A stretch of 64,000 nt of DNA from Paenibacillus oryzae (GCF_001675045.1 NZ_LYPA01000064.1:419848-483847); one strand, 5' to 3'. Counted from the first letter of the stretch, positions 18,133-26,542 are shown. Made by a program: numbers and translations. Notes: generated by a model not told the origin, from the sequence alone.

Positions 18133-18212
18133 TCCATCACTCCCGATAATGCGATTTCCTTATCTTTCAAAATATGATATACTAGAACATATGTTTCTGT
18201 AAAGACACTCAT

Positions 18213-18443
18213 GTACATAAATTGAACAAAAGGAAGGCAGCAACAGGCCAGAGTGTGAAGAGTTCTGGAGAAAAGCATATGCTTACGAAGTAACGTTCTT
18301 CCAGAACGTTTTAAGCGGTCGCTTGTGTTCCCGGATTTCACCATTATTCCTTATGATTCAGGGGAATCTGGGAACAACTGCGATCGGAAGAATTTTTCAC
18401 ATGGCGGCCTACACTGCTGAACTCTTTTGTTCAATTTATGTAC
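18213..18443. mobile_element. MITE copy 1 (about 231 bp, 20-bp perfect terminal inverted repeats)
   Basis: The ends, 18213-18232 (GTACATAAATTGAAC...) and 18424-18443, are perfect 20-bp inverted repeats. Subterminal inverted segments (GGCCAGAGTGTGA versus TCACATGGCGGCC; GTTCCCGGATT versus AATCTGGGAAC) let the whole element fold back. It encodes no transposase. A diverged second copy in opposite orientation lies at 21281-21512; core blocks such as AGCATATGCTTACGAAGTAA and AAGCGGTCGCTTGTG are identical. No clear target-site duplication is seen. The right end is 28 bp from the GGDEF start codon. Confidence 0.85.
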
Positions 18444-18471
18444 TCCCATTCCAATGCAACGGTGGTTGACT

Positions 18472-19635
18472 ATGACATTAATGCAGTGGCTTTCCGGTCC
18501 GAACGGACATCTGTTCTCCGCCTTTTCCATAGGCGTCATTTTAATGCTGATGATTTTTATGTCCCTCAAAATTCATGCCAGCTACCGCAGCAAAAGCATT
18601 TATACGCTGCTGATCGGAACGCTCGGAGCGATGATTGCCGATCAAGGCCTCAAGGCTTATCTTGCTTCCTCGGCCCAGCCGTCAAGCGAATGGCTCCCGC
18701 TTGCCTCCATGCTTCTTACTATCATTACATTCATTATTATAAACTTTGTGTTTATGAAGTTATATACCTTGAGGACCGCCAAGGTCAAAATCATGCCTTT
18801 TATCCTAATGATCGCGGCCGGCCTGGCCCTTGGAGCGGTTCAGCTATTCCTTGGTTCTTATAGTACGGCCGAGCAAGCAGGGAAAATCCTTTTTCCGATG
18901 CTAGATGTATACAGCATTGTTGTTGTTCTTGTTATTTTGCTTGCCACGCGCAGCGTAGATATGAATGTAAAGTATTATGCCAGCCTGATTACTGTATTTG
19001 TAGCGGAGCTGATGCGAATGGCGGACGGGTATGTATTCAAGGGAGAGCAGCCATGGGCCATTTTGCTGGTTCAGCTGCTGCCTCTTCTTTATTGCTGCCT
19101 GCTGTTTATGCTTTTGTTCGAATGGGTTATTGACCGTCTGTTATCCACTTATCAGTCTGCTATAGCGGATGGGTTAACCGGCCTCTACATCCGCAGACAC
19201 TTTAATAAAAAGGCAAACCAGCTGATGGAACGCGGCGGCATTGCAATCATTTTTTGCGACATCGACAACTTCAAGAGACTGAACGATACCGAAGGCCATG
19301 CCAAGGCGGATACGGTATTAAAGCGCGTTGCGGATATATTGAAGGAAGAATCGTCAGGCTTGGGCCATGCCGGACGCTACGGCGGCGAAGAACTGCTTGC
19401 CTGCATCCGGACTGAGGGCTGCAAACCGGATCAAGTGGCGGAAAATATTCGCAAACGGGTTGAAGCCGAAACCATTGTAACGGTCAGTATAGGCTACAGC
19501 ACCGTTAAAACGGCCGATTCGGTAGAATTGATGGTTAAGCAAGCCGATGATGCTATGTATTATTCCAAAACAACCGGCAAAAACAAAGTGACCGCCTACA
19601 AAGCTTCCCTTCCTACCGCCAAAGGCTCTGCCTGA
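18472..19635 (+). CDS. Membrane GGDEF diguanylate cyclase
   Basis: A 387-residue protein with about six or seven hydrophobic helices in residues 15-215, then a GGDEF domain (about 225-380). The active-site loop is RYGGEEL (GGEEL at 304-308), with the Mg/GTP residues in CDIDNFKRLND, so cyclic-di-GMP synthesis is expected. No RxxD inhibitory site precedes the loop at the usual spacing. ATG 18472 is chosen because GGTGG lies 6 bp upstream; an ATG at 18454 and a TTG at 18427 have no ribosome binding site, and the TTG lies inside the MITE terminal repeat. The MITE insertion probably supplies or displaces the promoter (inference). Confidence 0.88.
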   Translation: MTLMQWLSGPNGHLFSAFSIGVILMLMIFMSLKIHASYRSKSIYTLLIGTLGAMIADQGLKAYLASSAQPSSEWLPLASMLLTIITFIIINFVFMKLYTLRTAKVKIMPFILMIAAGLALGAVQLFLGSYSTAEQAGKILFPMLDVYSIVVVLVILLATRSVDMNVKYYASLITVFVAELMRMADGYVFKGEQPWAILLVQLLPLLYCCLLFMLLFEWVIDRLLSTYQSAIADGLTGLYIRRHFNKKANQLMERGGIAIIFCDIDNFKRLNDTEGHAKADTVLKRVADILKEESSGLGHAGRYGGEELLACIRTEGCKPDQVAENIRKRVEAETIVTVSIGYSTVKTADSVELMVKQADDAMYYSKTTGKNKVTAYKASLPTAKGSA

Positions 19636-19731
19636 GGCGGCTAGGCTTTTGGAAGAAAAACTCCCTGCCAACTATTTAGTTGAGCTTATGTACATAGAAA
19701 AAAGAACCTGCTTGCGCAAGCTCTTGTAGGT

Positions 19732-20184
19732 CTAATCTCTGAGAGGTATAAGCAATTCCACCGGTTCTTCCTCCAAATGATGCTCATCCACATAAAACAA
19801 CTCCAGACAAACCGCATTTTCATGCCGCTTCAGTCCTTGCTCCAGCATCCAGGCATTTAGCTGCTCGTAGGCTTCGCCAATTCGTTTGTTGGAGCTTGCA
19901 ACCATGGCATACCGATGCTCCGGAATTGTAAACTGCACCATACCCTCCGGTATCTCTTCCATATGATCCGTTTCATAGCAAGCCCAATATGACGCAAAGG
20001 CTTCATTGCCAAAATACGGACTATACACCACCGTGGATTTGATTTCACCATTAAACTCGTGTCTTCTTGCCAGAAACTCGCTTTGCAATCGGATGGTTTC
20101 GTCCGGAAACTGCGAATAGGGTCCGCTATAATTGAGGCCTATCAGATTAAGGGCAGGTTTTGTTACAATGTAACAGTTTTCCAC
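19732..20184 (-). CDS. GyrI-like/AraC effector-binding domain protein
   Basis: A 150-residue stand-alone effector-binding domain (GyrI/SHV, as in the C-terminus of BmrR and Rob). It shows the pattern of two alpha-beta repeats, a central VYSPYFGN and IPEGMVQFTIPEHRYAMV, and a C-terminal VCLELFYVDE. There is no DNA-binding domain. Such proteins bind small hydrophobic or cationic compounds; the partner is unknown. A weak terminator (GCTTGCGCAAGC stem with a T-rich tail, 19698-19731) follows on the minus strand. Confidence 0.82.
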   Translation of the reverse strand: MENCYIVTKPALNLIGLNYSGPYSQFPDETIRLQSEFLARRHEFNGEIKSTVVYSPYFGNEAFASYWACYETDHMEEIPEGMVQFTIPEHRYAMVASSNKRIGEAYEQLNAWMLEQGLKRHENAVCLELFYVDEHHLEEEPVELLIPLRD

Positions 20185-20290
20185 ACATTCTTCCTCCTTT
20201 TGATCGGGTAAAAGAACAATAGTGCCAGAAAAAACCTTCCATGCCCCTAGTTTACCACTATTGATGCAAGAAGGATAGTGCCGTAACCGT

Positions 20291-21199
20291 TCATTCCTCT
20301 TCCAGTCTTTTCATAAAATCTTCCATTGCGCTATAGCCTTGCTGACGCAAATACCAATTGTTAGCCGCAGCTTCTATCAAACCAGCCACATCTCTGCCCG
20401 GCTGAAGCTGAATTTCAAAATGGGGAATTTGTACGCCCATGTATTCTACAAACTTTGGCGGCACCTCAAGATCGTTGTTCAAATCGTTATCACGCCATTT
20501 GGTCAGCTCGATATCCAGCGTAATGCGCGTTTCGTCCTGAAATGCCCGGCGGCCGTACAGTCTTACCACATTGACCAGCCCAACGCTGCGCAGTGCAAGA
20601 AATTCCTTCGTTTTCCCATTGTGGCTGCCCAGAAGCGTTTGTCCGCTCAGCTTTTTCAATACAATAATATCATCTGCTACAAGCCTGTGACCGCGGCGGA
20701 TAAGCGTATGCGCCGTTTCGCTTTTTCCTACTCCCGATTTGCCGCGCATCAAAATGCCAATGCCCGATACATTGAGACATACTCCATGAATCGCAATCTC
20801 CGGAGCTAGCTCCTTAAGCAAATAAGCATCCAGCATGCCCAGGAAAGAGGCAGTAGGTTCATTTGTGCGGAGCAGAGGAATACGCTCCTCATCGCAATAT
20901 TTGGTCAAATATTTGAGGCCTTCCTGACCGCTGGTTACGATAAAGCAAGGGGGATGATATTTGACAATGTTGCCAATGTGATGATTGCGCTCCTCCTCGG
21001 TCAATGCCAGCAGATAGGTCACTTCTTTTTTGCCAAGCACCTGAACATGCTCCTGAGGAAAATAATCAAAATAACCTACAAACTCCAGACCTGGCCGATA
21101 CGCGCGGGCTTTTGATATGGTGCGGCCCAGCTTGTCCTCTCCGGCCAATACCTCCAGGTTAAAGCGGCGGGCTAATTCCCCTACCTCTATGCTTTTCAT
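20291..21199 (-). CDS. hprK: HPr kinase/phosphorylase
   Basis: A 302-residue HprK/P. The N-terminal domain (about 1-125) is followed by the kinase domain with catalytic His138 (IHG), P-loop GKSGVGKS (153-160), the DD pair in VADDI and the C-terminal signature region near IPHFEIQLQPGRDVAGLIE. It phosphorylates Ser46 of HPr and Crh, feeding CcpA-dependent catabolite repression, and removes the phosphate when phosphate is high. The cre-like site at 62612-62625 is a possible endpoint of the same pathway. The start is ATG at 21199 after GAGAGGGG. A MITE lies immediately upstream. Confidence 0.96.
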   Translation of the reverse strand: MKSIEVGELARRFNLEVLAGEDKLGRTISKARAYRPGLEFVGYFDYFPQEHVQVLGKKEVTYLLALTEEERNHHIGNIVKYHPPCFIVTSGQEGLKYLTKYCDEERIPLLRTNEPTASFLGMLDAYLLKELAPEIAIHGVCLNVSGIGILMRGKSGVGKSETAHTLIRRGHRLVADDIIVLKKLSGQTLLGSHNGKTKEFLALRSVGLVNVVRLYGRRAFQDETRITLDIELTKWRDNDLNNDLEVPPKFVEYMGVQIPHFEIQLQPGRDVAGLIEAAANNWYLRQQGYSAMEDFMKRLEEE

Positions 21200-21280
21200 G
21201 AGCCTTGCCCCTCTCTCTGTGTGCCTAAATTATGTACTTTTACTTTATCCGCTGCAGTGATTTTTTTCAATCATGAGAGA

Positions 21281-21512
21281 ATATATAAGTTGAACAAAAG
21301 AGTCTCAGCGGTGTGGGCCGGCGTGTGAGAAGTTCTTCCGATCGCAATTGTTCCCAGATTTCTCTGAATCGACTTTTCAAAGGGTGAAATCCGGGAACAC
21401 AAGCGACCGCTTAAAACGTTCTGGAAGAACGTTACTTCGTAAGCATATGCTTTTCTCCAGAACCCCTCACACTCTGGCCTGATGCTACTTTTCTCTTGAG
21501 TGCAACTTATAT
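21281..21512. mobile_element. MITE copy 2 (opposite orientation, diverged)
   Basis: Read on the minus strand this matches copy 1 (18213-18443) along nearly its full length, with a few dozen substitutions and small indels. Shared blocks include GGCCAGAGTGTGA, AGCATATGCTTACGAAGTAA and TTCCAGAACGTTTTAAGCGG. The terminal repeats are degenerate (ATATAAGTTGAAC at one end, ATATAAGTTGCACTC at the other), so this copy looks older or inactive. It fills the gap between hprK and nrdF; no gene is supported inside it. Confidence 0.85.
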
Positions 21513-21548
21513 AAAGATTTTGTGGGGAGGCCAAGCTTCCGCACATTA

Positions 21549-21596
21549 TGCAAAATCGCTCCCGATCTGCCGTCGCGGCGTAGTCGGGAGCGATTT
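21549..21596 (-). terminator. nrd operon terminator
   Basis: A perfect 13-bp stem (AAATCGCTCCCGA at 21553-21565, partner 21584-21596) lies 14 bp after the nrdF stop, with a TTTT tail on the minus strand. Confidence 0.8.
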
Positions 21597-21609
21597 CTGT
21601 TAATAAGCT

Positions 21610-22566
21610 TTAGAAATTAAACACAAAGTCATCATCCGTAAGAGGCTCGATATGAATGGTTTTGACATAACCGTTGCCTTTTTTGGAGAAAAAGTCATGC
21701 TGCTTCGTATGCGTGCTAATCCCGTTGAATACAATCGGGTTAACCGGCTCCTCAGGGAAATGAGGCTCCAGGCCAAGGTTCATTAACGCTTTGTTGGCAT
21801 TGTAGCGAACGTAAACCTTAACCTCCTCCTCAAGCCCAATGGAGCTGTACAAATCATCGGTGTAAACAACCTCGTTGTTATACAATTCCATCAGCAGAGC
21901 GTAAAGCTCAATTTTGAGCGACTCCTGTTCTTCAGCCGTAAAGGTGGCAAACAGCTCCTGTGCCAACACGCCGACATACAAGCCGTGAATGCTTTCGTCG
22001 CGCAAGATAAGGTCGATAATTTCGCCGCTGCTTGTCATTTTGCCTTGGCCCGCCAAATAAAGCGGGTAGAAAAAGCCGCTATAGAACAGGTAGCTTTCCA
22101 GGAAAACGGAAGCTGCCATCGCTTTGTACAGCCCTTTTGCATCGCTGATGCTTGTATACCAGGCAGAAATTAATTCCGCTTTTTTCTGGAGCTGGGGATT
22201 TTCATCCACCCATTTAAAAATCGCGTCGATTTCCTCGCCGGAAGCCAGCGTTGTAAAAATGCTGCTGTACGACTTGGCATGGATTTGCTCCATCATGGAC
22301 ATAAACGCCAGCACCGCCTTGCGCTGCAAGCCTTCAACATGCTCCAAAATTTTCGGCATGCCAACTCCGCCCTGGATCGTATCCAGCAAGGTCAGTCCGC
22401 CGAGCACATGCTTGTACAAAGTGCGTTCGTCGTCTGTCATCGCCATCCAGTCCATTTTGTCATCGGAAAGCGGAATTTCATCGTCCGTCCAGAATTGCAT
22501 AATATTTTGCTGCCAGAACGTAAGCGTAAAATCATCGTCCGGGCGGTTCCAGTTTACGGCTTTCAT
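21610..22566 (-). CDS. nrdF: Class Ib ribonucleotide reductase beta subunit
   Basis: A 318-residue diiron/dimanganese radical protein. Ligand and radical motifs of the family are visible: ERTLYKHVLGGLTLLD, MMEQIHAKSYS (Glu and His ligands), SVFLESYLFYSGF and LILRDESIHG. The C-terminus (DDDFVFNF) is the tail that binds NrdE. It generates and stores the tyrosyl radical. ATG 22566 is preferred over 22575 because AAGGAG is 10 bp away, against 1 bp for the upstream ATG. It is the last gene of nrdI-nrdE-nrdF. Confidence 0.97.
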   Translation of the reverse strand: MKAVNWNRPDDDFTLTFWQQNIMQFWTDDEIPLSDDKMDWMAMTDDERTLYKHVLGGLTLLDTIQGGVGMPKILEHVEGLQRKAVLAFMSMMEQIHAKSYSSIFTTLASGEEIDAIFKWVDENPQLQKKAELISAWYTSISDAKGLYKAMAASVFLESYLFYSGFFYPLYLAGQGKMTSSGEIIDLILRDESIHGLYVGVLAQELFATFTAEEQESLKIELYALLMELYNNEVVYTDDLYSSIGLEEEVKVYVRYNANKALMNLGLEPHFPEEPVNPIVFNGISTHTKQHDFFSKKGNGYVKTIHIEPLTDDDFVFNF

Positions 22567-22617
22567 GATCCACATGCTCCTTTTTGCTTCGCACTTATAG
22601 ATTACAGGTCGCTATCG

Positions 22618-24804
22618 TTATACTGCGCAGCTTGTGCATTCCTCAACGGACAGGCGTTTCGTGCGGGTATAATAGAGGGATTTCAAACCCTTCTGCGCTG
22701 CATAAACGTAGAAACGCGCCAATTCTCGGGTTGTCACATTGCTGTTGACATGCAGTACGGTAGAAATACCTTGGTCGATATGCTGGGTAATTTCCGCAAT
22801 CAGATCAATCAGCTTGAACTGGTCAATGTTATAAGCCGATTTGTAATAGAAATAATTATCCTGTGCCAGATAAGGCATCGGGTAATAGGTTGTCGAGTTG
22901 GCGTAAGTCCGCGTTTCGATATGCTCTACAATCGGCATTACGCTGGAAGTTGCATTTTGAATATAGGAAATGCTTTGTGTTGGCGCAATGGCCAGACGGT
23001 AAGCATGATACAGCCCATGCTGTGCTACTTTATCCTTCAGCTCCGCCCAGTCCTGTGGCGATGGAATGTCCATGCCCTGGAACAGCTCTTTCACGCGATC
23101 TGTTTGAGGACGGAAATCCTTTTCGATATACCGTGTAAAATAAGTGCCCTTGGCATATTCCGAACGGTCAAAATCTTTAAAGGTTTCGCCGCGCTCCTTG
23201 GCGATTTCCATACTTTTTTCCAGCGAGTAGAAGTTCATCATCATAAAGAACGTATTGGCAAAATCTTTGGCTTCTTCGCTCTCGTACGAAATTTTGTTTT
23301 TGGCCAGATAGCCGTTCAGGTTCATGGCGCCAAGCCCTACGGAATGCAGCTCTTCATTGGCCTTGCGCACGCCCGGAGCGTTGTCGATTTTGGACAAATC
23401 GCTGACGGTTGTGAGTGCCTCGATGCCAACTTTTACGGAATCCTTCACCTTGCCATGCTCCATAACGTTGACGATATTCAGCGATGCCAGGTTGCAGCTG
23501 ATGTCGCGGCGGATAGCATCCTCATAGCCGTAATCGTTAATTTCCGAAGTCTCCTGCAGCTGGAAAATCTCTGTACACAGGTTGGACATTTTGACGGAGC
23601 CGATATCCTTGAGCGCATGCACGTTGTTGGCATTTGACTTGTTCATGATGTACGGGTAACCGGATTCCAGCTGAATGGATGCGATTTTGGTCAGCATGTC
23701 GCGCGCGTTCATAACTGTTTTTTTGGTTACTTTATCGTTAGCCAGCAGTTCCTCGTACATAACGTCCATGTCCATGTCGTCCAGATGTTGTCCGTATGCC
23801 TTGTGCACGGAATGCGGTCCAAACACAACAAGCGGTTTGTTGGCCGCAGCCAGCTCGTAGAACTTGTTAGGAATGATCAATCCGATAGACAACGTTTTGA
23901 TACGGGATTTTTCGTCGGCATTGATTTTTTTGCAATCCAGGAACTCGATAATGTCCCAGCCAAAAATGTTGTAATATCCAGCGCCGGAGCCTTTGCGCTG
24001 CCCCATCTGATCCGCGTAGGAAAATGCGTCCTCCATCAGCTTCAGGACAGGCATAATGCCTTTTGCAGCTCCCTCAACGCCTTTGATCGGCTCGCCGCGT
24101 CCGCGCAGCTTGGACAGGTTAACCGCCACACCGCCTCCGATTTTGGACAGCTGCATGCAGGTTCCCAGCACATAGTTGATGGAATTGAGCGAATCGTCCA
24201 TTTCCAGCAGGAAGCAGGAAACCATCTCGCCGCGGCGGCTCTTGCCCGCGTTCAGGAACGTTGGCGTAGCCGGCTGCAGCCGCTGCTCGATCATCGCTTC
24301 CGCAATCCGCAGCGCCCTGTCGGCATCGCCTTCGCCCAGATGCAGCGCCACGATGGAAACGCGGTCGCTGTACTGCTCCAGGTATTTGGACTTGTCGTTT
24401 GTCTTCATCGCATAGTCCTTGTAGAACTTGGACGCCGCCATGTACGACTGGAACTGGAAGCCTCTTCCCTCCGTCAGATTGAACACCGCTTCAACCTGCT
24501 CATATGTATATTTTTTAAAGACGTCGTCGTAATAGTCGTTTTGAATTAAATAATCCAGCTTTTCCTTGAGCGAGCCAAACTTCACGCTTTTTTGCTCAAC
24601 CTCGGCCATAAAAGCGGCGACCGCTTCCTTGTCCTTTTCCAATTGATAAAAACCGTCCGCTCCGCGCTGCATAAGCTGATTGTTCAGTTCAATGTGCTTC
24701 ACTTCGCTTTGTTTCGCCTCGTCTCTTTGACCACTTTGGCTATCGGCAGCAACTATCGCCTCATCCGCCCCCGCTTCAATGTTTAATTCCTCATAGAGCT
24801 TCAA
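22618..24804 (-). CDS. nrdE: Class Ib ribonucleotide reductase alpha subunit
   Basis: A 728-residue catalytic subunit that reduces NDPs to dNDPs. Family blocks include PSTPTFLN-like TPTFLNAGKSRRGE, SCFLLE, NLSKLRGRGEPI, the NLCTEI region, and the C-terminal redox pair CTSC. The start is difficult: TTG 24804 (MKLYEELN) has AAAGGG 9 bp upstream, while GTG 24810 would be only 3 bp away. Either way it overlaps nrdI by about 14-20 bp, implying translational coupling. The N-terminus is about 25 residues longer than B. subtilis NrdE, with a polar Asp/Gln/Ser-rich insert before the ATP-cone-like segment. Confidence 0.96.
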   Translation of the reverse strand: MKLYEELNIEAGADEAIVAADSQSGQRDEAKQSEVKHIELNNQLMQRGADGFYQLEKDKEAVAAFMAEVEQKSVKFGSLKEKLDYLIQNDYYDDVFKKYTYEQVEAVFNLTEGRGFQFQSYMAASKFYKDYAMKTNDKSKYLEQYSDRVSIVALHLGEGDADRALRIAEAMIEQRLQPATPTFLNAGKSRRGEMVSCFLLEMDDSLNSINYVLGTCMQLSKIGGGVAVNLSKLRGRGEPIKGVEGAAKGIMPVLKLMEDAFSYADQMGQRKGSGAGYYNIFGWDIIEFLDCKKINADEKSRIKTLSIGLIIPNKFYELAAANKPLVVFGPHSVHKAYGQHLDDMDMDVMYEELLANDKVTKKTVMNARDMLTKIASIQLESGYPYIMNKSNANNVHALKDIGSVKMSNLCTEIFQLQETSEINDYGYEDAIRRDISCNLASLNIVNVMEHGKVKDSVKVGIEALTTVSDLSKIDNAPGVRKANEELHSVGLGAMNLNGYLAKNKISYESEEAKDFANTFFMMMNFYSLEKSMEIAKERGETFKDFDRSEYAKGTYFTRYIEKDFRPQTDRVKELFQGMDIPSPQDWAELKDKVAQHGLYHAYRLAIAPTQSISYIQNATSSVMPIVEHIETRTYANSTTYYPMPYLAQDNYFYYKSAYNIDQFKLIDLIAEITQHIDQGISTVLHVNSNVTTRELARFYVYAAQKGLKSLYYTRTKRLSVEECTSCAV

Positions 24805-25189
24805 TGGCACGCACCCTTTCAACAAAATTTTCCCGATCCTGATTGGTCCCCGACAACTCAAATTTCAGAATAACCGGCACATCGTATTTGGATGAAATGG
24901 TATCCGCGCTTTTGGCAAAGCCCGGTCCCCAGTTCCGATTGCCGCTGGCCGATACACCCCTCAGCATGACGTGGTTGGTCTCCAAAAAGTGGTTAACTCG
25001 TTCCGGGACTTGTCCAAACCCGGTCGTATACGTAACGAGTACAAACGGCTCGTTCACTTCCTGTTGCTCGTCAATTTGTACGGCACGCATATTCAGCTTG
25101 TTGATAAACCGTTTTACGTTGCCTGTTTTGGAATCATAAACAACTAGCATGACACGCCTCTCCCTTGCGGAATTGTAGAGGTTGTTCAA
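24791..25189 (-). CDS. nrdI: NrdI flavodoxin-like activator of NrdF
   Basis: A 132-residue flavoprotein with the NrdI signature: VVYDSKTGNVKRFI phosphate loop, LVTYTTGFGQVP, and SGNRNWGPGFA near the flavin. It delivers the oxidant that builds the dimanganese-tyrosyl cofactor of NrdF. The start is ATG at 25149 (MLVVYDSKTG; the CAT is at 25149-25151) or the upstream 25189; the latter adds 13 residues of uncertain status (MNNLYNSARERRV). First gene of the nrd operon. Confidence 0.93.
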   Translation of the reverse strand: MNNLYNSARERRVMLVVYDSKTGNVKRFINKLNMRAVQIDEQQEVNEPFVLVTYTTGFGQVPERVNHFLETNHVMLRGVSASGNRNWGPGFAKSADTISSKYDVPVILKFELSGTNQDRENFVERVRAIEAL

Positions 25190-25253
25190 ATGGCCCGCCG
25201 CTCATCAAAAAGCACTGAAAACCGAACGATTTAAACACGCACTCATCGCAATC

Positions 25254-25292
25254 AAAAAGCGCTTCCGGCCTCTATCGGAGTCAGATGCGCTT
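25254..25292 (-). terminator. Terminator-like hairpin in the nrd leader
   Basis: On the minus strand AAGCGC and GCGCTT pair around an inner TCCG/CGGA, followed by TTTTTG. It lies between the candidate operator region (25333-25383) and nrdI, so it could act as an attenuator or simply be a leader structure. Confidence 0.4.
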
Positions 25293-25332
25293 GTTGTTAT
25301 GCATCATAGCTTTCAAGCAGAAATTCAAATCC

Positions 25333-25383
25333 ACATCAACATCTAGTTGGTGTATCTGAATTCTACATCAACATATAGGTTCC
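25333..25383 (-). promoter_or_regulatory. Two dyads 32 bp apart upstream of nrdI
   Basis: ACATCAAC occurs at 25333-25340 and 25365-25372, a spacing of exactly 32 bp. The first is one arm of a near-perfect dyad (ACATCAAC, 5 bp, GTTGGTGT); the second has a poorer partner. Tandem sites about three helical turns apart are the hallmark of NrdR operators, but the half-sites differ from the usual NrdR consensus. Confidence 0.4.
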
Positions 25384-25510
25384 GTCAATGTAAAAAATGG
25401 CATCTGCTCTATTCTATGTCCCACAGGTTTTTTGGGTGACTCGACTATTTTAACAGATAAAGTTATGATGGAACAGTACCATTTTTTGAAATGTTCGGAG
25501 GTTGAATGGA

Positions 25511-25708
25511 ATGGCGAAATTAACGTCTGCCGAGGCAAAATTGCTGCTTGAGGAGCTGTGCCGGGACGCAGGGCGCGAGGCGCCCGAATTGGGACTTTAT
25601 ATACAGGAGCTGGAGCGGGCAGTCCGTGAATTGAAGCTGGCTGCTGTACGCCGATCATCGGGTTGGGAGTCCATGAACAGCCGTTTGAAGGACGCTTTGC
25701 GGGAATAG
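25511..25708 (+). CDS. Small hypothetical protein, 65 residues
   Basis: The start ATG 25511 has CGGAGG 9 bp upstream, and a TATGAT-like -10 lies at 25464-25469. The product is a highly charged, two-helix protein (TSAEAKLLLEELC, LYIQELERAVRELK) with no membrane segment or known motif. It is probably a small soluble regulator or structural protein, but no family is recognised. It stands alone between the nrd leader and the 52-bp repeat array. Confidence 0.65.
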   Translation: MAKLTSAEAKLLLEELCRDAGREAPELGLYIQELERAVRELKLAAVRRSSGWESMNSRLKDALRE

Positions 25709-25783
25709 AGAAATAAAGAAAATTGAATGCTGCGGAATCTGGGTACTGCGTTCAGGCTGTGACTTAACTCGTCTAGGACTGAA

Positions 25784-26400
25784 GCAGCTTGTACGATAAA
25801 TCGAACAAAACACGCGGTTACCCAGCCTGGCGAGGGCTGTTTGTACGATTATTCGTACAAACCGAGCCGCTACGCTGACAGGCAGGGGCTGTTTGTACGG
25901 TTATTCGTACAAACCGAGCCGCTACGCTGCCAAGCAGGGGCTGTTTGTACGGTTATTCGTACAAAACGAGCCGCTACGCTGACAGGCAGGGGCTGTTTGT
26001 ACGATTATTCGTACAAAACGAGCCGCTACGCTGACAGGCAAGGGCTGTTTGTACGGTTATTCGTACAAAACGAGCCGCCACGTTGCTAGGCAGGGGCTGT
26101 TTGTACGGTTATTCGTACAAACCGAGCCGCTACGCTGACAGGCAAGGGCTGTTTGTACGGTTATTCGTACAAACCGAGCCGCTACGCTGCTAGGCAGAGG
26201 CTGTTTGTACGATTATTCGTACAAACCCGAGCCGCCACGCTGCTAGGCAGGGGCTGTTTGTACGTTTATTCGTACAAACCGAGCCGCCACGCTGCTAGGC
26301 AGGGGCTGTTTGTACGGTTATTCGTACAAACCGAGCCGCTACGCTGACAGGCAAGGGCTGTTTGTACGATCATTCGTACAAAGCGATCAGCTACGAAGCG
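25784..26400. repeat. Tandem array of about twelve 52-bp palindrome-bearing units
   Basis: Eleven well-conserved units begin at 25836, 25888, 25940, 25992, 26044, 26096, 26148, 26200, 26253, 26305 and 26357, and a degenerate one at 25784. The period is 52 bp, with one 53-bp unit. Each carries the palindrome TTTGTACG, 6 bases, CGTACAAA, followed by a GC-rich linker (GAGCCGCTACGCTG...) whose AGCC can pair with GGCT of the next unit. Linkers come in three variants (TGACAGGCA, TGCCAAGCA, TGCTAGGCA). Units are nearly identical inside and decayed at both ends. Because 52 is not a multiple of 3 the reading frame rotates, so it is not protein-coding. Confidence 0.95.
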
Positions 26401-26442
26401 AAGCATCAAGTTTGTGCTGAAAGTTGCACAAACTTGATGCTT
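26401..26442. other. Perfect 17-bp hairpin after the array
   Basis: AAGCATCAAGTTTGTGC (26401-26417) pairs perfectly with 26426-26442 around an 8-base loop. Neither strand has a strong T tract, so it is not a standard intrinsic terminator. Confidence 0.8.
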
Positions 26443-26450
26443 TCAGGCCA

Positions 26451-26493
26451 TAGCAAACGGGGGTGTGCGATATTTCGACACCCCCGTTTGCTA
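26451..26493. other. Perfect 16-bp hairpin
   Basis: TAGCAAACGGGGGTGT (26451-26466) pairs perfectly with 26478-26493 around an 11-base loop that has its own CGA/TCG pairing. It follows the preceding hairpin by 8 bp and lacks a T tract. Confidence 0.8.
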
Positions 26494-26542
26494 GTTGCAT
26501 ATCTTTATTAGCGACAATATCTAAATGAAGCTATCCTGCCTC

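Noticed and set aside
21271..21546. 91-residue open frame over the second MITE
   Set aside because: It spans the element end to end, has no ribosome binding site and no counterpart in the first copy.
22279..23637. 452-residue open frame antisense to nrdF/nrdE
   Set aside because: Same reason: nrdE and nrdF are unmistakable on the other strand.
25841..26347. Two short open reading frames inside the 52-bp array
   Set aside because: They arise from the repeat; the frame rotates between units because 52 is not divisible by 3, and there is no ribosome binding site.
25836..26400. CRISPR array
   Set aside because: Units repeat end to end with no unique spacers, and no cas genes are present.
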